DNA from: Alphaproteobacteria bacterium | GTDB taxonomy: Bacteria > Pseudomonadota > Alphaproteobacteria > Caulobacterales > Caulobacteraceae | Length of the DNA: 52,328 nt | Assembly (NCBI GenBank): GCA_025350685.1 | Contig: JANXXK010000270.1 | Location: 1 to 52,328, forward strand | Reading direction: 5' to 3' | In this document: positions 26,451 to 40,302 of the stretch, piece after piece | Numbering within the stretch: position 1 is the first letter of the stretch | How the letters are laid out: each line of letters starts with the position of its first letter | Translations under genes and position numbers: made by a program | Notes under the pieces: model-generated | Seen by the model: the letters and a program-made list of their open reading frames with translations, nothing else | Told to the model about the DNA's origin: nothing | Database searches by the model: none

Positions 26451-27491
26451 ATGAACGACATCTCGGGGTTCGCCCCGCAGGTCCTCGAAACCGCGTGTGA
26501 GTGGACGGCGAAGGACGTTGCCGATCCGGCACGCTGGACGGAGCACCTGACGCCGGCCGAGGTCGACGAGCTGGACGCCGCCGTGCAGCACGCCTTCGGC
26601 GTCTCCGACGACTTCCTGCAGATCGGCAAGGCGGCGTTTCCGCTGCCGACTCTCGGGGCCCGGCTGAAGGCGATCGAGGAAGAGCTGATCAACGGCCGTG
26701 GCTTCGTGCTGCTCCGCGGCCTGCCGCGCGAGCGCTGGTCGAACGACGAGATGAGCATGGCCTCTTGGGGGATCGGCGCGCACCTGGGCCGGCCCTGGCC
26801 GCAGAACGCCAAGGGCCATGTGCTGGGCGACGTCACCGACCACGGCAAGGCGCCGGGCGACCCGACGGTGCGCGGCAACGAGATCGGCCTGGTGGGGCTC
26901 GACTTCCACTGCGACGGCTCCGACCTGGTGGGGCTGATGTGCCTGCAGACCGGCGTTTCGGGCGGGCTGTCGGCGGTGTGCAACTCAGTGGCGCTGCATA
27001 ACCGCCTGGTGCGCGAGCGGCCGGACCTGGCGGCCGAGCTCTACAAGCCGCAGCCCTTCGACTACCGGGGCGAACAGCCGCCTGGGAAGCCCGGCTGGTA
27101 CCTGATGCCGGTGTTCACCCGCCATGGCGAGCGCATCTTCACCCGGCTGATCCGCGGCTATATCCTGGCCTCGCAGCAGCGCGAAGACGCGCCGCGGTTG
27201 ACGCAGAAGGCCATCGAGGCGCTCGCCTGGATGCAGGACCAGGCCGAGGGCGGCGACTATTCGGTGATCATGGATTTCCGCGCCGGAGACATGCAGTTCA
27301 TCAACAATTACCACGTCCTGCACGGGCGCACGCCCTACGAGGACAACCGCGCGACGGGGCAGGTCCGGCACCTGAAGCGGCTGTTGCTGGAGACCGAGGT
27401 GCTGGCCGACCGGCCCGAGCAGTTCAGGAACCGCATGGGCTCGCACTGGGCGCGGAAGCTGACCGTCAGCCGGATGGACGCCCACGCATGA
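26451..27491 (+). CDS. TauD/TfdA-type iron/2-oxoglutarate-dependent dioxygenase
   Basis: A 346-residue protein, second in the operon. The facial triad is visible: FHCDGSD (H-x-D, near residue 150) and the distal His in NNYHVLHGRTPYED (near 290), with the 2-oxoglutarate-binding Arg in RHLKRL. The N-terminal part is longer than TauD. It probably hydroxylates an organic acid or amide-derived product. It starts ten bases after the amidohydrolase stop, and the next gene starts inside its stop codon. Confidence 0.85.
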   Translation: MNDISGFAPQVLETACEWTAKDVADPARWTEHLTPAEVDELDAAVQHAFGVSDDFLQIGKAAFPLPTLGARLKAIEEELINGRGFVLLRGLPRERWSNDEMSMASWGIGAHLGRPWPQNAKGHVLGDVTDHGKAPGDPTVRGNEIGLVGLDFHCDGSDLVGLMCLQTGVSGGLSAVCNSVALHNRLVRERPDLAAELYKPQPFDYRGEQPPGKPGWYLMPVFTRHGERIFTRLIRGYILASQQREDAPRLTQKAIEALAWMQDQAEGGDYSVIMDFRAGDMQFINNYHVLHGRTPYEDNRATGQVRHLKRLLLETEVLADRPEQFRNRMGSHWARKLTVSRMDAHA

Positions 27492-28243
27492 CCGATCTGG
27501 TGACCCGCCACGACCGCGACGGCGCGGCGACGCTGACCCTCAACCGGCCCGACAAGCTGAACGCGCTGAACGTGGCGCTGTTCGTCGAACTCGACGCCCA
27601 TGTACGGCGCCTGGCGGCCGAGACCGAGACGGTGGGCCTGGTGATCCTGCGCGGCGCCGGACGCTGTTTCTCGGCCGGCCACGACCTGGGCGACATCGCC
27701 ACCGGCGAGCGGCTGCCGGAGCCCAATTTCCAGTCCAAGGTGATCGAGCGGCTGGCCGACCTGCCGCAGCCGGTGATCACCGCGGTGCACGGCCACTGCT
27801 ACACCGGCGCGCTTGAGCTGGCCCTGGCTGGCGACATCGTCTTCGCTGCCGAGGGCGCCAAGTTCGCCGACACCCACGCCAAGTGGGCGCTGACCCCGGT
27901 CTGGGGCCTGTCGCAGCGGCTGCCGCGCCGGGTCGGGACCTACAAGGCCCGCGAGATGATGCTCACCTGCCGCACCTTCCTGGGGCGGGAGGCGGAAGTC
28001 ATCGGCCTGGCCAACATCTGTGTGCCGGACGCCGAGTTCGACGCGCGGCTCGACGCGCTCGCCGCCGAGATCCTCGCCAACTCCTGGTTCAGCCACCGGG
28101 CCAACAAGCGCCTGGTGCGCGAGACCGACGGCCTGCCGCTGCCCGATGGCCTGGCGCACGAGGTGTTCCGCGGCGCCGGCCGCGGGCCGGACATGGAGGT
28201 GCGAATCGCCGGCTTCCAGAACAAGAGCGTCAAACAGGCCTGA
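27488..28243 (+). CDS. Enoyl-CoA hydratase/isomerase (crotonase) family protein
   Basis: A 251-residue crotonase, third in the operon, overlapping the dioxygenase by four bases. The oxyanion strands are GAGRCFSAGHDLGDI (near 59) and HGHCYTGALELALAGD (near 101). In classical hydratase numbering Glu 144 is replaced by His in FADTHAKWALTP, while Glu 164 is kept in YKAREMMLT. This pattern is known in EchA paralogues, where the activity may be isomerisation, ligation or hydrolysis instead of hydration. It probably acts on an acyl-CoA product of the upstream steps. Confidence 0.87.
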   Translation: MTDLVTRHDRDGAATLTLNRPDKLNALNVALFVELDAHVRRLAAETETVGLVILRGAGRCFSAGHDLGDIATGERLPEPNFQSKVIERLADLPQPVITAVHGHCYTGALELALAGDIVFAAEGAKFADTHAKWALTPVWGLSQRLPRRVGTYKAREMMLTCRTFLGREAEVIGLANICVPDAEFDARLDALAAEILANSWFSHRANKRLVRETDGLPLPDGLAHEVFRGAGRGPDMEVRIAGFQNKSVKQA

Positions 28244-28296
28244 ACCGGCTTCCGCCGCATGGCGTTTGGGGCGAGTCAGTCCCATAAGAACAAACC

Positions 28297-30141
<1,845 letters not shown>

Positions 30142-30143
30142 CG

Positions 30144-30170
30144 CGCCTTCTCCCGCAAGAGGAGAAGGCG
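30144..30170. terminator. Bidirectional hairpin between recQ and the TonB receptor
   Basis: CGCCTTCTCC (30144-30153) and GGAGAAGGCG (30161-30170) form a perfect 10-bp stem with a 7-base loop, in the 39 bases between two convergent stop codons. No T-run is present on either strand, so it may work with Rho or as a transcript end barrier. Confidence 0.6.
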
Positions 30171-30180
30171 GTCGCAGTCC

Positions 30181-32427
30181 TTAGAACTTCGCCTTGACCT
30201 CGACGCCCCAGGTGCGTGGGTCGTTGACGAAGCCGGTCAGGTTGTTGAAGTCGATCGCCCCTTCCAGGGAGATGTGATTGGTGATGTTGCGGCCGAAGAC
30301 CGCCACTTCCCAGCCCTGCGCCGGGACGCGGTAGCCGACCCGCAGGCCGCCTTCGAACAGGTACTTGCCCTGGAATTCCGCCGATTTGTAGAGCAGGAAG
30401 TTGACCTTCGAGCGGTAGGCCCAGTCGGTGAAGGCGAAGAGCTCGCCGGTCATGAGCGGGATGGAATAGCCGGCGGTCACGTTGGCCACCCATTCCGGGG
30501 CGTTGGGCAGCGGGTTGCCGTTGATGTTGACCGTGCCGGGCAGCGCGCCGGGCGGGTTCAGCACCGTGCAGGGGGCGCCGCAAGGCTGGGTCGCCAGGTT
30601 CGGATCCTTGATCTCGGTGTGGTTGTAGGAGAGGCCCGCGGTCAGCTGCAGCCGCTCGACCGGGGTCGCCTCGGCGTTGAGCTCGAAGCCATAGCCGTCG
30701 GCGTGCTTGGCGTTGATCAGCCGGTTGAAGTTGGCCCCGCCGCCCACGGCGGTGAGCTGCACGTTGGAGACCCGGTAGTAGAAGGCGTCGGCGTCGAGGC
30801 GCAGTCTGTGGTCGAAGAAATAGCCCTTCACGCCCGCCTCATAGGACATGTTGGTCTCCTTGGACGCCACCGAGATGGTGTCGCCGAACAACAGGCGGCC
30901 CTGGATCGACGGGGCGCGGTAGCCCTTGGCCAAGCGGGCGTAGAGGTTGATGTCCTTGTCGATGGCGTAGGTGGTGTCGAGGTTGAAGCTGACCTCGTCG
31001 CTGGACGGGCTGGCCTTCTCGACGGGGGTCGGCGGGGCGCCGAAGGGGGACATCAGCCGCTGGGCCAGGAAGTCCTTCCTGTCGTTGGAATAGCGCAGGC
31101 CGCCGCCGACCTTCCAGGCGTCGGTGACCCGGTAGTCGGCGTTGCCGAACAGCGCCCAGGAGGTGGTCTTCTGGTGCTGGTAGGCGAAGCCGTCCTGGGT
31201 CCCGCCGCCCAGGGTGTTGAAGTCGAAGCTGTCGATCTTCACGTCCTCGAAGAAGTAGAAGGCGCCGACCGTGTAGGTGAGCGCGTCCATCTTCCCGGCC
31301 AGCCGAAGCTCCTCGCTCCACTGGGCGTGGTAGGGCAGGCCGTCGGCGCTTTCCGAAGGGAACGGGATGAAGCCCGGGCCGAACGGCGGGGCGAAAGAGG
31401 CGCCAAAGCCACCGTCGATGTCGCCGCGCGAGAGCACTTTGGCGTGCTCGAAGCCGGTGACCGAGGTGATCACCGGGCCACCCAGTTCATAGGTCATCTT
31501 CAGGTTTGCGCCGGAGATATCGACCTTCTGGAAGGCGCGCGTCTGGGCGTCCTGGGCGATGGTGTCGGGGTTGAAGCCGGGGACGAGGTTGTCCGTACCC
31601 TTGGTGATGATGTTGGCGCGGAAGATCTGCGGCGTGCCGTTCAGGTGCATCACGTGGGCGCCGAGCAGGGCGCTGAACTCCGGCGTGGGTGTGAACAGCA
31701 GCTGGCCGCGGAGCGCATATTCGTCATAGCCGCCGGTCGCGTTGTTCTTGTGGGTGAAGCTGTTATCGATCCAGTCGTCGCGGTGCTGGTAGAGGCCGCT
31801 GATCCGCCCGGCGAGCACGCCCGGCATGATCGGACCGCCCACCGCGCCCTCGAGATTGGCGGTGCCGTAGGTTCCGTAGGAGGCCTCGGCGTAGCCGCCG
31901 AAGGTCTGGCTCGGGCGGACGGAATCAAACTTCAGTACGCCGGCCGGTGTGTTGCGGCCGAACAGCGTGCCCTGCGGGCCGCGCAGCACTTCCACCTGGT
32001 CGATGTCGAACAGCGGCAGGCCCTTCAGGATCGGGCTTTCCAGGACGATTTCGTCGTAGACGAAGCTGACCGGCTGCGAGGCGTTCAGGTCGAAGTCGGT
32101 GTTGCCGAGGCCGCGGATGTAGGGCCGCGGGAAGGTGCGGCCGAAACTGGATTCGAGGACCAGGCTGGGGACGCGGGCCGACAGCACACGGATGTCGCCG
32201 CCCGAGGAGCGGATGGCGTCCAGCTTCTCACCGCTGATCGCCGTCAGGGATTCCGGCACATCGTTGATGTTCTCCGCGCGCTTCTGGGCTGTGACGATCA
32301 CCTCGGCCACGGTGGCCGAGGCCGCGTCGGCCGCCCGCGCCTCGGTGGCGAGGCCCGCGCCCATCGCCAAAGCCGTCGCCGCCGCGCCCGCGACCAGCGC
32401 CGCGCGCCGCATGTTTGCTTGGATCAT
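30181..32427 (-). CDS. TonB-dependent outer membrane receptor
   Basis: A 748-residue receptor. Residues 1-32 form a signal peptide (ending ATEARA). A TonB box EVIVTAQKR follows at about 42-50. The plug domain is next (NDVPESLTAISGEKLD ... RGLGNTDFD ... VEVLRGPQGTLFGRNTPAGVLKF near 145-170), and the barrel ends with aromatic residue Phe in WGVEVKAKF. It is driven by TonB to import a ligand across the outer membrane. The family is common in Caulobacteraceae, where many members take up plant or aromatic compounds; the ligand here is unknown. AGGGGA precedes the ATG. Confidence 0.93.
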   Translation of the reverse strand: MIQANMRRAALVAGAAATALAMGAGLATEARAADAASATVAEVIVTAQKRAENINDVPESLTAISGEKLDAIRSSGGDIRVLSARVPSLVLESSFGRTFPRPYIRGLGNTDFDLNASQPVSFVYDEIVLESPILKGLPLFDIDQVEVLRGPQGTLFGRNTPAGVLKFDSVRPSQTFGGYAEASYGTYGTANLEGAVGGPIMPGVLAGRISGLYQHRDDWIDNSFTHKNNATGGYDEYALRGQLLFTPTPEFSALLGAHVMHLNGTPQIFRANIITKGTDNLVPGFNPDTIAQDAQTRAFQKVDISGANLKMTYELGGPVITSVTGFEHAKVLSRGDIDGGFGASFAPPFGPGFIPFPSESADGLPYHAQWSEELRLAGKMDALTYTVGAFYFFEDVKIDSFDFNTLGGGTQDGFAYQHQKTTSWALFGNADYRVTDAWKVGGGLRYSNDRKDFLAQRLMSPFGAPPTPVEKASPSSDEVSFNLDTTYAIDKDINLYARLAKGYRAPSIQGRLLFGDTISVASKETNMSYEAGVKGYFFDHRLRLDADAFYYRVSNVQLTAVGGGANFNRLINAKHADGYGFELNAEATPVERLQLTAGLSYNHTEIKDPNLATQPCGAPCTVLNPPGALPGTVNINGNPLPNAPEWVANVTAGYSIPLMTGELFAFTDWAYRSKVNFLLYKSAEFQGKYLFEGGLRVGYRVPAQGWEVAVFGRNITNHISLEGAIDFNNLTGFVNDPRTWGVEVKAKF

Positions 32428-32563
32428 GGCTGTCCCCTGTGGAATTCGCGCGCCGTCGCGCGACTCATGGGCGTGGCCTTAGCAAAACCGTCGTTTCGGC
32501 GTCACCATGCCGTCACAAATCTGCCGCCCCGGGACAGGACTGCCCGTCGGATTGCACGCCTGT

Positions 32564-32579
32564 GGTGCATTTCTGCACC
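32564..32579 (-). terminator. Short hairpin after gyrB
   Basis: GGTGCA and TGCACC form a perfect 6-bp stem with a TTTC loop, 13 bases downstream of the gyrB stop on the minus strand. It is weak and lacks a T-run, so terminator function is only possible. Confidence 0.35.
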
Positions 32580-32592
32580 GCAAAGACGGGCT

Positions 32593-36239
<3,647 letters not shown>

Positions 36240-36437
36240 ACAGGTTTTCGCGGGTGTGGGCGAAGCGAGGCCAAATCACAGCGCCATCCGGCCGATGCTG
36301 GTTCTGTCGAAGGGAGGTGCGCCCACCGAGAGTTCGCTCATCGTCAGATACGCGTTGGTGTCCGATTTCCGCGAGCGCCGTCACAGGCGCGTCCCTACAT
36401 ACGTCTAGCTTGAAGATCATGCACCACGGAGGGCGCG

Positions 36438-37241
36438 ATGGACCAGACGACCAAGGCTAAGACTTTCGCCGCCCTGCATGCGGGCCCCGACATTCTGGTG
36501 CTGCCCAACGCCTGGGACGCGGCCAGCGCGGCGGTGATGGAGGATGCGGGCGCCAAGGCGGTGGCGACCTCCTCGGCGGCGGTGGCCTGGGCGCACGGCT
36601 ATCCGGACGGCGACCTGCTGCCGTTGCCGAACCTGCTCCAGACCATCTCGACCGTGGCCCGCGTGGTCTCGGTCCCGGTCACCGCGGACATCGAGGGGGG
36701 CTACACCGACGACCTCGGCCAGCTCGCCGACAACATCAAGGCGGTGATCGGCGCGGGCGCGGTGGGGATCAACCTGGAGGACGGGACGCGCGATCCCGAC
36801 CTGCACGCCCGCAAGGTCGAGGTGGCGCGCAAGGCCGCCGCCGCGGCCGGCGTGGCTCTGTTCATCAACGCCCGCATCGACGTCTATCTGAAGCGCCTGC
36901 TCGAGAGCGAGGCGGCAGAGGCCGAGACGGTCCGCCGCGGCGCACTCTACGCCGGCGCCGGGGCGGACGGGATCTTCGTGCCTGGCCCGACGGAAGAGGC
37001 GCTGATCGGGCGGCTGGTGGCGGCGATCGCGGCGCCGGTGAACATCATGCTGACGGGCGGCCTGCCCTCGGCGGCGCGGCTGCAGGCGCTCGGCGTGCGC
37101 CGGCTGAGCTCGGGCGGGCGGCCCTTCGCCGGCGCCTACGCCTATCTGGCCAACGCCGTGAAAGCCTATCTGGCCGACGGGCTGGCCGACCCGTTCCTGA
37201 TCGATGGACTGGGCAACCTCAACAAGCGGTTTGCAGGATAG
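36438..37241 (+). CDS. Isocitrate lyase/PEP mutase superfamily protein
   Basis: A 267-residue TIM-barrel protein. Family marks are PNAWDAASAAVMEDAGAKAVATSSAAVAWAHGYPDGD near residues 23-57, the metal-binding DIEGGY near 84 (TADIEGGYTD) and GINLEDG near 110. The catalytic loop Cys of isocitrate lyase (KKCGH) is absent, so true isocitrate lyase is excluded; carboxyphosphonoenolpyruvate-type or oxaloacetate-type activity is possible. GGAGG upstream of ATG 36438 supports the start. It is divergent from recF and lies just ahead of polA. Confidence 0.83.
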   Translation: MDQTTKAKTFAALHAGPDILVLPNAWDAASAAVMEDAGAKAVATSSAAVAWAHGYPDGDLLPLPNLLQTISTVARVVSVPVTADIEGGYTDDLGQLADNIKAVIGAGAVGINLEDGTRDPDLHARKVEVARKAAAAAGVALFINARIDVYLKRLLESEAAEAETVRRGALYAGAGADGIFVPGPTEEALIGRLVAAIAAPVNIMLTGGLPSAARLQALGVRRLSSGGRPFAGAYAYLANAVKAYLADGLADPFLIDGLGNLNKRFAG

Positions 37242-37283
37242 GTTGCGGGTGACCTCGGCGCGTCCCGGTCCTATCGTGGGGCC

Positions 37284-40163
37284 ATGACCGACACGCTCGA
37301 CGCCGCTCCGGAAACCCTCGACGAGATCCCCCGGCCCCTGACGCAGGATGGGCCGAGGGTGCGGCTCTATCTGGTGGACGGTTCGGGGTTCATCTTCCGG
37401 GCGTTCCATGCCCTGCCGCCGCTGACCCGCAAGTCCGACGGATTGCCGGTCGGCGCGGTGTCGGGCTTCTGCAACATGGTGTGGAAGCTGCTGGTCGACA
37501 TGAAGGCGTCGGCCGACGCGCCGACCCACCTGGCGGTGATCTTCGACCACTCCGAGAAGACGTTCAGGAACAAGCTCTACGACCAGTACAAGGCCCACCG
37601 CCCGCCGCCGCCGGAGGATCTGATCCCGCAGTTCCCTCTGGTGCGCGATGCGACCCGCGCGTTCGGCGTGCCGTCGATCGAGCTGCCCGGCTACGAGGCC
37701 GACGACCTGATCGCGGCCTATGCGTGCAAGGTGCGCGACGCCGGCGGCGAGGTGGTGATCGTCTCGTCCGACAAGGACCTTATGCAGCTGGTCGGGCCGA
37801 CCGTGTCGATGCTCGACACCATGAAGACCCCCAACCTGAAGATCGGCGCGGCGCAGGTGTTCGACAAGTTCGGGGTGACCCCGGACAAGGTGGTCGACGT
37901 CCAGGCGTTGTGCGGCGACTCAGTGGACAACGTCCCGGGCGCTCCGGGCATCGGGGTGAAGACCGCCTCGGCCCTGATCAACGAATACGGCGACCTCGAT
38001 ACGCTGTTGGCCCGCGCCTCGGAGATCAAGCAGGACAAGCGCCGCCAGACCTTGATCGACTTCGCCGACCAGATCCGGCTGTCGCGGCAGCTGGTGCAGC
38101 TCGACTGCGAGACGCCCCTGCCCGCGCCCGTCGATGAGCTCGCGGTCCGGGAGCCCGACGCCGCGGTGCTGGCCGCCTTCCTCGACCAGATGGAGTTCCG
38201 CACCATCGCGCGCCGCGTGGCCGAGGTGCTGGCGGGCGGCGGTGCGACGGCGGCGACGCCGGAGCCTACGCCGGCGGCTGAGGTCACCGCGCCGACCCAC
38301 GGGCCGATCGACGTCAACGCCTATGAGTGCGTGCGCGACCTGGCCTCGCTGGAGGCGTGGATCGCCAAGGCCTTCGCCAAGGGCCTGGTGGCCTTCGACA
38401 CCGAGACTGATGCGCTGTCGTCCTCCAGCGCCAACCTGTGCGGCGTCTCGCTGGCCACGGCGCCGGGCGAGGCTTGCTACATCCCGCTCGGCCACGAGCA
38501 TGAGCATGAGGGCGGGCTGCAGCTTGAGGCCGCCGCGGCGCTCGACCAGATTCCGTTGGAGGAAGCGATCGCGCGGCTGAAGCCGCTGCTGGAAAGCCCG
38601 GCGGTCCTGAAGGTCGCCCAGAACGGCAAGTACGATCTCGCCGTCCTATCGCGCTACGGGATCAGCGTCGGGCCGATCGACGACACCATGCTGATCGCCT
38701 TCACGCTCGAGGGCGGGCTGCACAAGAGCTACGGCATGGACGAGCTGTCCAAGCGGCTGCTGGAGCACGAGCCGATCAGCTTCAAGACCGTGGCGGGGAC
38801 CGGCAAGGCGCAGAAGAGCTTCAAGCACGTGGAACTGCAGTCAGCCACTTGCTACGCAGCGGAAGACGCCGACGTGACGCTGCGGATCTATGAGCACCTG
38901 CGGCCGAGGCTGGCGCGGGCCCACCTGATGACCGTCTACGAGACCCTGGAGCGGCCGATGCCCAAGGTGCTGGTCGAGATGGAGCTGGCCGGCGTCAAGG
39001 TCGACCCCGACCGGCTGCGCCAGCTGTCCAACGACTTCTCGGTGCGGATGGGCGAGCTGGAGCTGGAAGCCCACCGGGTGGCCGGGCGGACGTTCAACCT
39101 GGGCAGCCCCAAGCAGATCGGCGACATATTGTTCGGCGAGATGGGCCTGGCCTCGGGCCGCACCACGGCCACCGGGGCGATGTCCACCGACGCCTCGATG
39201 CTGGAGGACCTGGCGGCGCAGGGTCACGAGCTGCCGCGCATCCTGCTCGATTGGCGCCAGCTGTCGAAGCTGAAGGGCACCTACACCGACAACCTGGTCG
39301 CCGCGATCGATCCAAAGACCAACCGGGTGCACACCTCCTATTCTCTGGCGGCGGCGACCACCGGGCGGCTGGCCTCGTCAGACCCCAACCTGCAGAACAT
39401 CCCGGTCCGCACCGAGGAAGGCCGCAAGATCCGAAAGTGCTTCATCGCCGAGCCGGGCCATGTGCTGATCAGCGCCGACTATTCGCAGATCGAGCTGCGC
39501 CTGCTGGCCCACATCGGTGACATCCCGCAGCTGAAGAAAGCCTTCGCCGACGGCCTGGACATCCACGCCATGACGGCCTCCGAGATGTTCGGTGTGCCGG
39601 TGGAGGGCATGCCGGCGGAGACGCGCCGGCGCGCCAAGGCGATCAACTTCGGCATCGTCTACGGCATCTCGGCCTTCGGCCTGGCCAACCAGCTGTCGAT
39701 CCCCAGGGAAGAGGCCGGGGCCTACATCAAGACCTATTTCGAGCGCTTCCCCGGCATCCGCACCTACATGGACCGCATGCAGCGTCAGGTGCGCGCCGAG
39801 GGGTTCGTCACCACGATCTTCGGCCGCAAGGTGCATATCCCCGCGGCCAAGGGCCATTCGCAGGCCGAGCGCGCCTTCGGCGACCGCGCGGCGATCAATG
39901 CGCCGATCCAGGGCGCCGCGGCCGACGTAATCCGTCGCGCCATGGTGCGCATGCCGCAGGCGCTGAGGGACGCGGGCCTCGCCGGCAAGATGCTGCTGCA
40001 GGTCCACGACGAACTGATCTTCGAGGCCCCCGAAGCCGAGGCCGACGCCCTGATCGCGGTCGCCAAGCAGGTCATGGAGAAGGCCGCCGAGCCGGCCGTC
40101 GCCCTCTCCGTGCCTCTGGTGGTCGAGGCCCGCGCCGCGGCCAACTGGGACGACGCACACTGA
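37284..40163 (+). CDS. polA: DNA polymerase I
   Basis: A 959-residue three-domain enzyme for Okazaki fragment processing and repair. The 5'-3' exonuclease fills about 1-310 (LVDGSGFIFRAFHALPP, ELPGYEADDLIAAYA, SSDKDLMQLV). The 3'-5' exonuclease covers about 350-550 with intact acidic residues (AFDTETDAL, QNGKYDLAVL, YAAEDADVTLRIYE), so proofreading should work. The polymerase domain has motif A DYSQIELRLLAHI, motif B RRAKAINFGIVYGIS and motif C LLQVHDELIFE. Length is normal. It ends convergently with a beta-helix protein across two strong hairpins. Confidence 0.97.
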   Translation: MTDTLDAAPETLDEIPRPLTQDGPRVRLYLVDGSGFIFRAFHALPPLTRKSDGLPVGAVSGFCNMVWKLLVDMKASADAPTHLAVIFDHSEKTFRNKLYDQYKAHRPPPPEDLIPQFPLVRDATRAFGVPSIELPGYEADDLIAAYACKVRDAGGEVVIVSSDKDLMQLVGPTVSMLDTMKTPNLKIGAAQVFDKFGVTPDKVVDVQALCGDSVDNVPGAPGIGVKTASALINEYGDLDTLLARASEIKQDKRRQTLIDFADQIRLSRQLVQLDCETPLPAPVDELAVREPDAAVLAAFLDQMEFRTIARRVAEVLAGGGATAATPEPTPAAEVTAPTHGPIDVNAYECVRDLASLEAWIAKAFAKGLVAFDTETDALSSSSANLCGVSLATAPGEACYIPLGHEHEHEGGLQLEAAAALDQIPLEEAIARLKPLLESPAVLKVAQNGKYDLAVLSRYGISVGPIDDTMLIAFTLEGGLHKSYGMDELSKRLLEHEPISFKTVAGTGKAQKSFKHVELQSATCYAAEDADVTLRIYEHLRPRLARAHLMTVYETLERPMPKVLVEMELAGVKVDPDRLRQLSNDFSVRMGELELEAHRVAGRTFNLGSPKQIGDILFGEMGLASGRTTATGAMSTDASMLEDLAAQGHELPRILLDWRQLSKLKGTYTDNLVAAIDPKTNRVHTSYSLAAATTGRLASSDPNLQNIPVRTEEGRKIRKCFIAEPGHVLISADYSQIELRLLAHIGDIPQLKKAFADGLDIHAMTASEMFGVPVEGMPAETRRRAKAINFGIVYGISAFGLANQLSIPREEAGAYIKTYFERFPGIRTYMDRMQRQVRAEGFVTTIFGRKVHIPAAKGHSQAERAFGDRAAINAPIQGAAADVIRRAMVRMPQALRDAGLAGKMLLQVHDELIFEAPEAEADALIAVAKQVMEKAAEPAVALSVPLVVEARAAANWDDAH

Positions 40164-40200
40164 AGACCTGGACGGCCGGCGGCTGCGCTGGAGCCCGTCA

Positions 40201-40225
40201 GGGTGAAATGGACATCATTTCACCC
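40201..40225. terminator. Hairpin 1 downstream of polA
   Basis: GGGTGAAATG (40201-40210), loop GACAT, and CATTTCACCC (40216-40225) form a perfect 10-bp stem. It is 37 bases after the polA stop. It may end polA transcription or protect the RNA 3' end. Confidence 0.6.
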
Positions 40226-40263
40226 GTCCGAGGTGCTCTAAGCGTTTGAAGATAAACCGTTTG

Positions 40264-40299
40264 CTGACCCGTTCAGATCTTTTCATCTGAACGGGTCAG
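40264..40299. terminator. Hairpin 2 between polA and the beta-helix gene
   Basis: CTGACCCGTTCAGAT (40264-40278), loop CTTTTC, and its exact reverse complement (40285-40299) form a 15-bp perfect stem. It ends three bases before the stop codon of the opposite-strand gene, so it is most likely a bidirectional terminator for both convergent genes. It is the longest perfect hairpin I found in the window. Confidence 0.75.
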
Positions 40300-40302
40300 G
40301 GT

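Noticed and set aside
24464..26983. An 839-codon open frame on the minus strand
   Set aside because: It is antisense to the amidohydrolase and dioxygenase, with low-complexity His/Arg/Gly sequence typical of shadows.
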